From: Methylocaldum marinum
Lineage (GTDB): Bacteria; Pseudomonadota; Gammaproteobacteria; Methylococcales; Methylococcaceae
NCBI RefSeq assembly: GCF_003584645.1
Contig: NZ_AP017928.1
Coordinates: forward strand, 274,981 to 338,980
DNA length: 64,000 bases
Direction: 5' to 3'
Part shown: piece by piece, positions 9,064-17,553 of the stretch
Layout of the letters: the number at the start of each line of letters is the position of its first letter
How positions within the stretch are numbered: position 1 is the first letter of the stretch
Notes under the pieces: model-generated
What the model was told of the DNA's origin: nothing
Database searches by the model: none
Seen by the model: only the letters and a program-made list of their open reading frames with translations
Program-made: the position numbers and the translations under genes

Positions 9064-9236
9064 GGGCCGCCCTGTTTGACGTGTTTTATCTCGCCCTTTT
9101 CGACACGCTCTCGATCGATGGCTTGAGCGGCCGACTCGAATACTTTGACGAGGGCTGTGAACTTCGCCTTGGGCATTCCAATCAACGATGCCACGATGCG
9201 GTCATCGGTTATTTGGCTAAATTTGTCGTAGATCAT
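9064..9236 (-). pseudogene. Truncated transposase N-terminus
   Basis: The 57 residues beginning MIYDKFSQITDDRIVASLIG and ending at KHVKQGGP look like the N-terminal helix-turn-helix region of another IS5-related transposase family. The homology-like sequence stops exactly at the inverted repeat of the neighbouring insertion sequence. The remainder is not found on the other side of that element, so the rest was lost. Confidence 0.6.
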
Positions 9237-9528
9237 GGAAGGTTTTTATATTCGGATTTGTTTGAGAAACAAGTGGGCTATCAATACCATGCATTAGCAT
9301 CAGGTACAACTCTAATGTAATTAAGAATTAACGAATGCTTTGATTCTGTGACAAAAAGGCGAATCCGCGAGAGCGCAATACCGGGAAATCAGGTTGTTTT
9401 CGTCCTTCGAAGGGTATCTATCGCGAATCATGCGCTTCCCGGCGGCCGCCACATCGGCGCTATACTGCGCGCCGGTTTGCCGGATCGGATCGTTAGTTCC
9501 GGAACTGGCTTTTTTTGGGGCGCGGGTC

Positions 9529-9678
9529 CTTCCAATCGCAAACGGCGCCTTCGGGAGCGCCGAAGTCGCCCTTCCAATCGCAAACGGCGCCTTCGGGAGC
9601 GCCGAAGTCGCCCTTCCAATCGCAAACGGCGCCTTCGGGAGCGCCGAAGTCGCCCTTCCAATCGCAAACGGCGCCTTC
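9529..9678. repeat. 42-bp tandem repeat, 3.6 copies
   Basis: Three identical 42-bp units start at 9529, 9571 and 9613, followed by a 24-base partial unit at 9655-9678. Each unit contains GGCGCC-TTCGGG-AGCGCC, a GC-rich hairpin. Because 42 is a multiple of three, several frames stay open and give artificial 14-residue peptide repeats; I do not call these genes. No spacers separate the units, so this is not a CRISPR array. Confidence 0.95.
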
Positions 9679-9740
9679 AACCGCAGACGCAGAATCGGAT
9701 ACGTCCAGCTACCGCTTGTGGAAAAATCGTGAACGCGAAG

Positions 9741-10233
9741 ATGTTTTTCGACGATTACCTTCGTGGCGCCGCAGTTACGGTCGGTCTTGGATTGGCCGTA
9801 ACCTTCCTGGTGATTGCTCTTCTCTGGCCCGACACATGCCGGGTTTCGTCGACTGGCAGATCATTCTGATGTGCATTGGTCTGCTTATCGTCAATCATCC
9901 CAAAAAACCGCAGTTGAATTTCCGAAATGACCGCAATGTCCCATCAGCCGCCGCATTCCCTCACCCCAACCCCTCTCCCTCTGGGAGAAGGGCTGGGGAT
10001 GAGGGCCTAGCGCTTTTCGGGTTTGTATCCAACTGCCGGATTTAGGATCATGCTCTCGAAAGCACGGAACTGCCGACGCTGGCGGATGCCGGATTCGACT
10101 TGCATGAGCCGGGACCGCTTTATGGGGCATCGTTCCTGCTGAGCAATATCTGTCCAATGTGCCTGCCGTGATGCTGCTGCTGCCGATGGCCACCCATTCC
10201 GGCGCGGGACTCCTGATGGTATGTATGGGTTGA
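9741..10233 (+). pseudogene. Decayed anion/arsenite permease-like gene (SLC13/ArsB superfamily)
   Basis: Several pieces of one membrane transporter remain in different frames. The first (from 9741) begins MFFDDYLRGAAVTVGLGLAV with a membrane segment. The next frame has GFVDWQIILMCIGLLIV (about 9833-9890), the typical first core helix of ArsB/NhaD/SLC13 permeases. After a palindromic repeat and a large deletion, the frame at 10055 reads LYGASFLLSN, and one base later the last frame reads LSNVPAVMLLLP and stops at 10233. Adding a single G near 10150 would give the family's SNIVSNVPAV core. Most of the middle and the C-terminus are missing. It is clearly nonfunctional; the exact subfamily is uncertain. 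Confidence 0.6.
9958..10005. repeat. Palindromic repetitive element inside the decayed permease
   Basis: CCCTCACCCCAACCCC, then CTCCC-TCT-GGGAG, then GGGCTGGGGATGAGGG forms a long imperfect hairpin with a three-base loop. Elements of this form are scattered repeats (REP/MITE-like) in many proteobacteria. Here it sits between two homologous fragments of the permease remnant, so it may have inserted there or mediated the deletion. A related but more degenerate sequence lies near 57,630-57,670. Confidence 0.6.
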
Positions 10234-10250
10234 GAATGCCGTGACGCCGG

Positions 10251-11462
10251 CTATAAACGAATCTCGTCCGATTCGCCCGCTTCGAGTTCCTTTATGATCT
10301 CGGCCTGCTGGTCGCTGCGGACCCGGTCGAGATAGGTCTTGGCCTTGTCGACCTCGTGCGACAGAAGTTCCACGGTCTGTTTCAAGTTGCCGAGTGCTTG
10401 GGTCTTGTAAGTCGCGATGGCGTCCATGGTTTCGTAGATGTTCTCGAACGCGTGCTTCAACTGATCCAGGGACACGGCCGAGCCGGAGGCCTGTTCGTGA
10501 GTGCGGGCGGCCTGCTGTTTGAGGAGGCGGGACGTGGATGCGATCAGGTTGCCGGTGGTGGTGTTCAGGGCGGAAATCTGATCCAGTACCAGCTTCTGGT
10601 CGGTCAGAGCCTGCGCCACGATCACCGCGGTTCGGAGGGCCGATACCGTCGTAGACGTGGCGCGGTCCACGCCCTTGATCAGTTCCAGGTTGTTCTTGCG
10701 GATCATGTCCATCGACAAATAGCCCTGGATCGTCACCGCCATCTGGGTCAGGAGATCCTGGACTTTCTGGCGCGTGTAAAAGAGCATTTCCTCGCGTACC
10801 ACACGGGCCTTTTCCGGATTCTGAGCCTCGATTTCCGGCAGGCGGCGCTCTATGGCCTCGTCCAGTTTCTTGCCCAGGTAGATGTATTGTTCCAGCCTTT
10901 GCATCACTTCCCAGGCATGGACTTTTTCCTGTTCCAGGGCGGCATTGTCCTTGCGAAGTTCGTCCTGGCCGTTGTACAGCGCCTGGATGATGGCGTTCAG
11001 GTGGGTTTGCGCGGACTGGTAGCTCTCGAAGTAGTTTTTCAGCTTGTTGCCGAGCGGAATGATGCCGAGCAGTTTCCGCGGCGCAAGGAGATCGCCTTGC
11101 CGTAAAGGGTCGAGCTGCTCGACGGTCGCGCGCAGTTGCTGGAGCGATTTCGAGATGTCCGAAGTCTCGTCGTATACCCCGGTTTGCATGGCCCTCACCG
11201 GGCGCTCCAGGAGCCGGTTGGAAACCGTCGCGGCGGCCCTGATCTCCCGATTTCCCATGTTGTGTACGCCGGATAAGCGTTCCCGGAACTCGCCATCGTT
11301 GACATCGGCGGCCAGGACCGCGTGCAGGAATTCCGTGATTTTCTCGTCCAGCTTGGAAACGGTTTCCTTGTCCAGCTTGACCATGCCGGTCGCTTGTTCC
11401 TCGCCGATTTCGGGGACCGGCTGTGGAGGCGTCAAGGTTAAGGTATCGTCGGCTTCAGCCAT
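10251..11462 (-). CDS. TelA-family toxic anion resistance protein
   Basis: About 403 residues, mostly helical, with the TelA/KlaA core: HNMGNREIRAAATVSNRLLE, ESYQSAQTHLNAIIQALYNG, ALEQEKVHAWEVMQRLEQYI and LIKGVDRATSTTVSALRTAV. Members are associated with tellurite or other toxic-anion resistance and cell-envelope stress, but the biochemical activity is not established. No membrane segment or signal peptide is visible, so it is probably cytoplasmic. The start at 11462 is preferred because GGAG lies eight bases upstream; an in-frame extension to 11531 lacks a ribosome site. The partner XpaC often found with TelA is absent here. Confidence 0.88.
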   Translation of the reverse strand: MAEADDTLTLTPPQPVPEIGEEQATGMVKLDKETVSKLDEKITEFLHAVLAADVNDGEFRERLSGVHNMGNREIRAAATVSNRLLERPVRAMQTGVYDETSDISKSLQQLRATVEQLDPLRQGDLLAPRKLLGIIPLGNKLKNYFESYQSAQTHLNAIIQALYNGQDELRKDNAALEQEKVHAWEVMQRLEQYIYLGKKLDEAIERRLPEIEAQNPEKARVVREEMLFYTRQKVQDLLTQMAVTIQGYLSMDMIRKNNLELIKGVDRATSTTVSALRTAVIVAQALTDQKLVLDQISALNTTTGNLIASTSRLLKQQAARTHEQASGSAVSLDQLKHAFENIYETMDAIATYKTQALGNLKQTVELLSHEVDKAKTYLDRVRSDQQAEIIKELEAGESDEIRL

Positions 11463-11560
11463 GGTTTTCTCCGGATGACGTTCAGTAAATTGAAGGCGGA
11501 TTGGCATCCCTTTAGATCGAATTCGGGGCAAATTATCGAATCATGCGGCGCGAAATTCTC

Positions 11561-12931
11561 TTAGCCGAGATTTCGAATCACAATGGCGGCGCCCCCGAGC
11601 GGACTGCGCTCGACAACGAGCCGGCCGAGATAGGTCCGTACGACGGAATCCACGATGGCGAGTCCGAGCCCGTGGCCGGGTACCGACGAATCGGTGCGTT
11701 CGCCGCGGCGAGTGACGCGTTCGGCTACTTCTTCGGCTATGCCGGGACCGTCGTCGTCGACCCTCAGTTCGAGATGGGAACTCGTTCCCAGCGGTTCCAG
11801 TACCGTCCGGGCGCTGAGTTCGACGCGGCTCCGACACCACTTGAAAGCATTATCGAGAAGATTTCCCAGGATCTCGAGCAAATCGCCCTCGTCGCCGTGA
11901 AAGACCACGCTATCCTCGACCAGGATTCGACAGTCGACCCGTTTCTCGGCATAGACCTTGGACAATGCGGCCACGACCTGCCGGGATTTTTCCGCGATGC
12001 TGACCGGCGGGGTCAGGCTGGTTCGTCCGGAAGCGGCGGCCCGCTTCAGTTGATATTCGATGATGCGAGTCATGCGGTCGATCTGCTCCTGGGCGACCGT
12101 GCCGATATCGGAATCGGGGTTCGGGTTCGGTCGCTCGATGGCGCCGCGTAACACGGCCAGCGGAGTTTTTAGACTGTGTGCGAGATCGCCGAGAGCGTCC
12201 CGATAGCGGCTGAGGTGAGACTGCGCATTGTCCAACAGTGCATTGAGATTGTCGGTTAGTCCTCGGAGTTCCTCCGGATAGTCGCCGACGAGCTTATCGG
12301 CGTGCCCCGCCTCGATGGCCGAAAGGTCGGCAGCGACCCGACGAAGCGGCGAAAACGCCCAGCGCAGTATGGCGCCCTGGACCAGCAGCAGCACCAGCGC
12401 GGCGGCACCGAGCCAAGCCCAGAGACTGCGTCGGAATTGATTGACCTCCGCATAGAAACCATCCAGGGTTTCGGCTACTCGAAAAACGCAGCGGACCGGT
12501 TTGCGGCGTGTGTCCTCCTCCCACAGTACGCTGAAACTGAGCACATAAACCGGCGTGCCGTCTTCCAATACGGTGTGGATGAATTGGGCCGTGCCGGTCT
12601 GGGGGAGAGGTGTGGCGGGAATTTCGATGCCGGTTGCGGAAGGGGACCGCCAATCCGGCTTGCGCCTTCCTCGCCGGATGTCGGCATAAAGCCCGGACCC
12701 GGTCTGTTTGAAGCGGGGCTCGTGCAGGTTTTCGGGGCCTGTCATGATGCCGCGGCTATCCAGTTCCGACCCGGCCAGCAGGGTATAGACGAATCCTTGC
12801 AGTCTATCGCGCATGGCCTCCTTCGCACTGTCGCGAAACGCCTTGTCGAGGACCAGGCCCGTCGCGCTGAGAAACGCGACCAGCACCACGCTGGCGACGA
12901 GCAGTCCCCTCGTCTGAAGGGAATAGGTCAT
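11561..12931 (-). CDS. PhoQ-like sensor histidine kinase
   Basis: 456 residues. An N-terminal membrane segment (LLVASVVLVAFLSATGLVL), a periplasmic domain to about residue 170, and a second membrane segment (WLGAAALVLLLVQGAIL) precede a HAMP-like region. The phospho-accepting His is H252 in LAHSLKTPLAV. The ATPase core shows the N-box ILGNLLDNAFKW, G1 in DDDGPGIAEEV and G2 in GHGLGLAIV. It autophosphorylates in response to an envelope signal and passes phosphate to the regulator encoded just upstream; start and stop overlap (ATGA). The periplasmic domain resembles PhoQ-type sensors, which detect divalent cations or cationic peptides, but the actual signal cannot be read from sequence. Confidence 0.9.
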   Translation of the reverse strand: MTYSLQTRGLLVASVVLVAFLSATGLVLDKAFRDSAKEAMRDRLQGFVYTLLAGSELDSRGIMTGPENLHEPRFKQTGSGLYADIRRGRRKPDWRSPSATGIEIPATPLPQTGTAQFIHTVLEDGTPVYVLSFSVLWEEDTRRKPVRCVFRVAETLDGFYAEVNQFRRSLWAWLGAAALVLLLVQGAILRWAFSPLRRVAADLSAIEAGHADKLVGDYPEELRGLTDNLNALLDNAQSHLSRYRDALGDLAHSLKTPLAVLRGAIERPNPNPDSDIGTVAQEQIDRMTRIIEYQLKRAAASGRTSLTPPVSIAEKSRQVVAALSKVYAEKRVDCRILVEDSVVFHGDEGDLLEILGNLLDNAFKWCRSRVELSARTVLEPLGTSSHLELRVDDDGPGIAEEVAERVTRRGERTDSSVPGHGLGLAIVDSVVRTYLGRLVVERSPLGGAAIVIRNLG

Positions 12932-13611
12932 CCGGGCGTGCGTTCCAGGGTAAACCGGTATCCGCGCCCGCGGAGCGTCTCGATGGGGCGGAGGTCGTTC
13001 CGCGGATCGAGTTTGCGGCGCAGGCGGGCGATGAAGACTTCGATCACATTGCTGTCCAGATCGAATTCCTGATCGTAGATGTGCTCGATCAGGACGGTTT
13101 TGGAGATGACCTTGCCGGTATTCAGCATCAGGTACTCCAGAACCTTGTATTCCTGGGCGGTCAATTCCACGGGCCGGTCATCGACGCGTACGGTCTGCGC
13201 TCCGGTATCGAGCACGATCGGGCCGCAGCGCAGCACGGATTGCGCGATGCCGGCGGAGCGTCTCAGCAGCGCCTTGGTTCGGGCAAGCAGTTCTTCGAAA
13301 TGGAAGGGTTTGCTCACGTAATCGTCGGCTCCGGCGTCCAGCCCCTCGACTTTGTCTTGCCAGCGGTCGCGAGCGGTGAGAATCAGAATCGGGAAATTGA
13401 GGCCGTCGGCACGCCAGCGTTTGATGACGTCGATGCCGGAGACCAGCGGCAGCCCCAAATCGACGATCGCGAGATCGAACGGATATTCGCGTCCCATGAA
13501 CACGGCTTCCTTGCCGTCGGCGGCCGCGTCGACGGCGTAGCCCAAGGCCTGCAGGCGCGTCTTGAGCTGGGCGCGCAATTCGGCTTCGTCTTCCACGATT
13601 AGCAGGCGCAC
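12928..13611 (-). CDS. OmpR/PhoP-family response regulator
   Basis: About 227 residues from the GTG start at 13611, which has GAGG eight bases upstream and gives the usual family length; a TTG 15 codons earlier has the ribosome site too close. The receiver domain opens RLLIVEDEAELR, with the phospho-acceptor at D51 (LAIVDLGLP) and the conserved Lys in DDYVSKPFHFEELLAR. The C-terminal winged helix has VELTAQEYKVLEYLMLN and VIEVFIARLRRKLD...TLRGRGYRF, typical of PhoP/OmpR DNA binding. It overlaps the kinase gene and probably shares a transcript with the PepSY-like gene 88 bases upstream. Confidence 0.92.
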   Translation of the reverse strand: MRLLIVEDEAELRAQLKTRLQALGYAVDAAADGKEAVFMGREYPFDLAIVDLGLPLVSGIDVIKRWRADGLNFPILILTARDRWQDKVEGLDAGADDYVSKPFHFEELLARTKALLRRSAGIAQSVLRCGPIVLDTGAQTVRVDDRPVELTAQEYKVLEYLMLNTGKVISKTVLIEHIYDQEFDLDSNVIEVFIARLRRKLDPRNDLRPIETLRGRGYRFTLERTPG

Positions 13612-13698
13612 GGGAATCGCCTCGAAGGTGGCTGATTGAATGGTTTCAGCGGACAAACCTCATAAAAACGAGTCGCTGGGAGCGCGATTTCCGAACGC

Positions 13699-13995
13699 TC
13701 ATCCCCGGCCATCCACGTGGAAAACCTTCACCCGGCCGTCCGGCAAGAGCACTTTGATGCGATACGTGACGCCGCCGCCGTTTCTGATGGTATCTGCCGA
13801 CAGGATGCGGCCGCCGGTTTCACGCCGGATGCGCTGTATGGCCTGGTCCAGGCTGATGCCGGGCCGGACTTGTGGCTGGCGCGCGATGAAGGGCATGGCC
13901 GGAGCATCCCGACCGAACGGCGGCTGCGAATGGGCGGCAGATGCCGCCAGCAGCAGACAGCCCAGGATGACGAACGAAAAGCGTTTGTTTATCAC
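13699..13995 (-). CDS. Small exported PepSY-like protein
   Basis: About 98 residues from a GTG start. The N-terminus INKRFSFVILGCLLLAASAAHSQ is a signal peptide. The mature part has a PepSY-like fold pattern: GISLDQAIQRIRRETGG, then a turn and VTYRIKVLLPDGRVKVFHVD. Such small periplasmic proteins are commonly encoded beside PhoPQ-like two-component systems and may modulate the sensor; that role is inference. A longer frame to 14100 has an N-terminus that does not look coding. The ribosome site for the GTG is weak (CGAG), so the exact start is uncertain. Confidence 0.7.
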   Translation of the reverse strand: MINKRFSFVILGCLLLAASAAHSQPPFGRDAPAMPFIARQPQVRPGISLDQAIQRIRRETGGRILSADTIRNGGGVTYRIKVLLPDGRVKVFHVDGRG

Positions 13996-14142
13996 GCGGC
14001 TCGATGCGAGTGGGGCGTTTCCGACAAGCGAGGCGGGCGGCAATATGCCGCCCGGCCCTTGGGTAGGCGCAGAATAACACTCTCTGTTCCGGGACGACAA
14101 CGGACACTACCATGTCACCGAGCAAAGAGGAGGCGCCTGGAT

Positions 14143-14562
14143 TCAGTGGCCGATCTCGTGCCCCAATACGGCTCCGGCCACCGAGCCGGCGATGATGGCT
14201 CCGTGATTGCCGTAGCCGGCCTGTTCTCCGACCAGGCCGCCGAGCACGCCGCCCGCGACGATCGGTAGGGCTCCGGTCAAACCGCTGCTACGGTTGTAAT
14301 AGGCAGGATAACGGTCGCGGTAGATCACCCGCGGCGGCTGGTAACGGTGAATATGCCGATGCACTACCCGCGGCGGACGGTAATGGCGCGGCGCAGGCCT
14401 GTGGTAATGGTGAATCACTTTCGGACCATGATGATGGCCGTGGTGATGATGCCGGTGATGATGTCCGTGGTCCCGGTGGCCGCCTCTGGCTTGGGCGCCG
14501 GAGGCGAAAGCGAATAGGCTGATTGCGAATACGGCAATGATGATTTTATTCAGCGGTCTCAT
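14143..14562 (-). CDS. Histidine-rich exported protein with glycine-zipper C-terminus
   Basis: 139 residues. A signal peptide (MRPLNKIIIAVFAISLFAFASGAQA) is followed by a dense His run (HRDHGHHHRHHHHGHHHG), a Tyr/Arg/Pro/His linker and a C-terminal glycine zipper (IVAGGVLGGLVGEQAGYGNH, then IIAGSVAGAVLGHEIGH). Glycine-zipper-2TM proteins associate with the outer membrane. The His segment could bind Ni, Zn or Cu ions. Proximity to the PhoPQ-like genes suggests possible shared regulation in metal or envelope stress, but no shared promoter can be shown. Confidence 0.8.
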   Translation of the reverse strand: MRPLNKIIIAVFAISLFAFASGAQARGGHRDHGHHHRHHHHGHHHGPKVIHHYHRPAPRHYRPPRVVHRHIHRYQPPRVIYRDRYPAYYNRSSGLTGALPIVAGGVLGGLVGEQAGYGNHGAIIAGSVAGAVLGHEIGH

Positions 14563-14716
14563 GACTTGATCCCCTGTTTAAACACGTGAAACTGGCGCCG
14601 GTACCAAACCCATGATGTTCGCCGGCAGGATGAAGATAGTCCTTCGTTCCTGAATGGATGCTGAATGGGGAGGCAACTCCCGGGCGAACCGGGTTCCGGC
14701 CCACGGCCATGCCGAA

Positions 14717-17509
14717 TCAGGCAATCAGCTTCAGTCCCGGGGGCAAGGCTTCGCCGAAGAGGCGTTTTTCGTCGGCCTCGGTAAGCTCTTTCACTTCGGA
14801 CACCATGGCGATCCACGAGTCTGGCGCTTTGCCTGCCTTCAGCCGTTCGATGACCTGTGTTCTAAGTGTCGGATCGATGTCGCGTTCCCGGTCGCCGCTG
14901 AGTCTCGCGATGAGAGCGGCGGCGAAGCCGGCATGCGCTTCTTTCTTGAAGTCGCGGCTCAGGATCTGGGCCAGCCATTCCTCGGCCTTGGCGCGCGGAA
15001 CCACGTTATGCACGCTACCGTGGAACGGCACGCGGGCCCCGACGCGGCCCAGCGCCCACCAGCTTTCCGCGGGTTCGCCCGGCTTGGCCAGGCGTTGGAG
15101 CAGCCAGTTTCCGAGGTCGATCTTTTTGGACACAGGGAGCCGTTCCAGCACGGCCGCGAGTCTCACCATGTCCTCGTAACTGCGCTTTTTCGCGAGGGTA
15201 GGCAGGTTGCCGCGCCGGGCGGTTTCGGGATTGATGAAGTCGGCCGAGTCCTCGAAGATCGAAAGCTGCCCCTCCTCGTTCAGACCGCCGGCGAGCCGTC
15301 GCCAGCAGGTCCACCATTCGGCCCAGTTCTGGCTTTCATTGACGAACTGTAGACCTTGCCGGTAAACGGCAAAGACCTGTTCGACCCGCCAATCGTCCAG
15401 GGGATAGCCGAATCCGGGACGGAGGCAGTACCCGGTGAGGCTGAACCACAAGCGCTCGTGCTCTGCGGACCGCCGCCGGTGAGGCAGTCCTTCCAGCAAT
15501 GCGCCGGACAAGTCGCGCAATAAGGCGGTATCCCAGGCGGTTCGGGGCCCCAGAATCTTCTCGAGTTCGGAACGCAGTCCCTTGACGAGCTTGGTATCGG
15601 CCGCTTTCGCTTTTTTGCCGAAAACCAGTCGAATTTTCTCCGTGGCCAGGTCGAGGTGCGGATGTCGGTGAGTTTCGGGCAAGGCCGTTCGCGGGGCGGC
15701 CTGCCGCAGCTGAAATTCGATCTTCCAGCGCCGCTTGGGATCGTCGGCCGCGACGCAATGCAGATCGAGAGTGCCGACCTCGGTCAGAGAGGCAGCGATT
15801 TGTACGTCTTGCTCAGCCTGTCCTTGCGCGCTTTCCCGGTCCAGGATCGCGGCGAGGGGTGGCAGGTGGACAAAACGATCCTCGTCGACTTCTGCAAGTT
15901 CCCCCGCTTGGAAGCGTCGGTCTTCGCTGGACGAGGCCAGGTTGAAGCGAACCGGCTGTCCGAGCCTGAGCCGGAAGCTGCGGTCGCTCAAAACGATCTC
16001 GCGGCCTTCCTCGGTTCCACGCGGCAGAATGCAGACACCCTTGGGCGTTTCATCCGGACCGGTTTCCACTATCAGAAAATAACTCCGCGCCGAGCCGCCG
16101 CCAATGCGCTGCACCGCATGGCCGCGCCTCGCCAGTCCGTAAGCCACCGCGCCGTAGGCGACAGCCAAATCGGGACGTTCATTCTTGAGCAGGACGGGGC
16201 GTCTTTTTCCCCATGAGCTCAGGAGATCCACCATGCGACCGGCCAAGGTCGCACTGCGGAATACGCCGCCGTTGAGCAGCACGGCGTCCGGGACCGGCTC
16301 AGCGGAGTCCGACTGGAGCGCTTCGCGCGCGGTCTCGAAATGGTGCGTCAGAAAAGCGGCCAGATGCTTGCTGATCGCGGGATCGGCGGCGTAGGGCAGA
16401 CCGAATTCGACAACGCCGATTCGTTTGCGATCGGGATAGTCGGAGAGACACACCATCGGAAAGAAGCCGTCGAGCGCGATGTCTCGAACTTCGCTGCGGG
16501 CCAGTTCGGCCGAGCGCGCGCCGCCGATGAGCCGGGCTCCCGCGCCGAGCACGGTAACGCTTGCCGAATCCGGCGCGTCCGGTGCCAACAGGCATTCCTT
16601 CGCCAGCCGGCATTGTTCGACCAGCTGGGAAAGCTCGGCCGCGGACAGCCTGCGGTCCTTGCCCACCAACCGCCGTTCCGCGAGATGCGCCAGGGTCAGA
16701 TCGATGTTATCGCCGCCCAGCATCAAATGATTGCCGACCGCGATGCGCGTGAGCTTCGGTTCTTCCCCGCCGGGTTCGACCTTGATCAGAGTCAGGTCCG
16801 TCGTGCCGCCGCCGACGTCGCAGACCAAAAGCAGGCGCACCTCACCGAGCTCTTTACGCAAGGTCTTGCGGTGGTTCCAGAGCCAGTCGTAGCAGGCCGC
16901 CTGCGGTTCTTCGAGCAGGCGTACGTTCGGAAGTCCCGCCAGCCGGGTCGCTTCCAGCGTTAAAGTGCGCGCGGCCTCGTCGAAGGAGGCGGGCACGGTG
17001 ACCACGATTTCCTGATCTTCCAGCGGCGCTTCCGGACGGTGGTAATTCCAGGCCGAGCGCACATGGCGGAGATAGCTCGCGCTGGCCTCGACGGGAGAGA
17101 TTTTCGGAATCTCGTCGGGAGCGCCCCAGGGCAGGATGGGCGCGGTGCGGTCGGCGGCGGCATGGGACAGCCAGCTCTTGGCGCTGGTCACGAACCGCCC
17201 CTGGCTCTTCGCGCCCAGGATTCGCGCCAGCCTGCCGATGATCGGACGATAACTCGAGTCCGGTTGCGGTGAGGACCAGGGCAGACGTACGTCCGCCTCG
17301 GCCAGCTCGTCCGACGAAGCGTGATAACGTACCGAGGGCAGCAGCGGCTCCGCCCCGATCTCGCCAGGTGCAACCAGTTGGTCGATATGGAATAGCTCGA
17401 TTTCGGCCTGCGCGGCCTTGGCAAGCTCGGCACAGGCGACCACGGTATGGGTCGTTCCCAGGTCGATGCCGACGAGGTATCGGGGCGTCTGGCGTGATGT
17501 TTCGGACAT
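14717..17509 (-). CDS. Large Hsp70-family protein (DnaK-like, 930 aa)
   Basis: 930 residues. The N-terminal actin-like ATPase is clear: VGIDLGTTHTVVAC (phosphate 1), VTVPASFDEAARTLTLEA, LLVCDVGGGTTDLTLIKV (phosphate 2) and a connecting LNGGVFRSATLAGRMVDLL. Beyond about residue 500 it diverges from DnaK: a beta domain is followed by a long unfamiliar helical region with Trp/Arg-rich blocks. It lacks the EEVD-like or Gln-rich tail of canonical DnaK. It is the last gene of a three-gene set with another Hsp70 (44 bases upstream) and a DUF2760 protein. This set recurs in proteobacteria but has no agreed function; no DnaJ or GrpE is nearby. Confidence 0.88.
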   Translation of the reverse strand: MSETSRQTPRYLVGIDLGTTHTVVACAELAKAAQAEIELFHIDQLVAPGEIGAEPLLPSVRYHASSDELAEADVRLPWSSPQPDSSYRPIIGRLARILGAKSQGRFVTSAKSWLSHAAADRTAPILPWGAPDEIPKISPVEASASYLRHVRSAWNYHRPEAPLEDQEIVVTVPASFDEAARTLTLEATRLAGLPNVRLLEEPQAACYDWLWNHRKTLRKELGEVRLLLVCDVGGGTTDLTLIKVEPGGEEPKLTRIAVGNHLMLGGDNIDLTLAHLAERRLVGKDRRLSAAELSQLVEQCRLAKECLLAPDAPDSASVTVLGAGARLIGGARSAELARSEVRDIALDGFFPMVCLSDYPDRKRIGVVEFGLPYAADPAISKHLAAFLTHHFETAREALQSDSAEPVPDAVLLNGGVFRSATLAGRMVDLLSSWGKRRPVLLKNERPDLAVAYGAVAYGLARRGHAVQRIGGGSARSYFLIVETGPDETPKGVCILPRGTEEGREIVLSDRSFRLRLGQPVRFNLASSSEDRRFQAGELAEVDEDRFVHLPPLAAILDRESAQGQAEQDVQIAASLTEVGTLDLHCVAADDPKRRWKIEFQLRQAAPRTALPETHRHPHLDLATEKIRLVFGKKAKAADTKLVKGLRSELEKILGPRTAWDTALLRDLSGALLEGLPHRRRSAEHERLWFSLTGYCLRPGFGYPLDDWRVEQVFAVYRQGLQFVNESQNWAEWWTCWRRLAGGLNEEGQLSIFEDSADFINPETARRGNLPTLAKKRSYEDMVRLAAVLERLPVSKKIDLGNWLLQRLAKPGEPAESWWALGRVGARVPFHGSVHNVVPRAKAEEWLAQILSRDFKKEAHAGFAAALIARLSGDRERDIDPTLRTQVIERLKAGKAPDSWIAMVSEVKELTEADEKRLFGEALPPGLKLIA

Positions 17510-17553
17510 GGGGAAGGGTGGCCGCAGGGGAGTTGCCCCTGCGGTATGCTGGT

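Noticed and set aside
9529..9678. CRISPR array
   Set aside because: The repeats are directly adjacent with no spacers and no cas genes are nearby.
9321..9680. Small frames with 14-residue repeats (AIGRATSALPKAPF)
   Set aside because: They result from the 42-bp tandem repeat, whose length keeps several frames open; no ribosome site or domain.
11543..12151. 202-codon plus-strand frame opposite the histidine kinase
   Set aside because: The kinase H, N and G boxes are intact on the minus strand; the plus frame has no domain.
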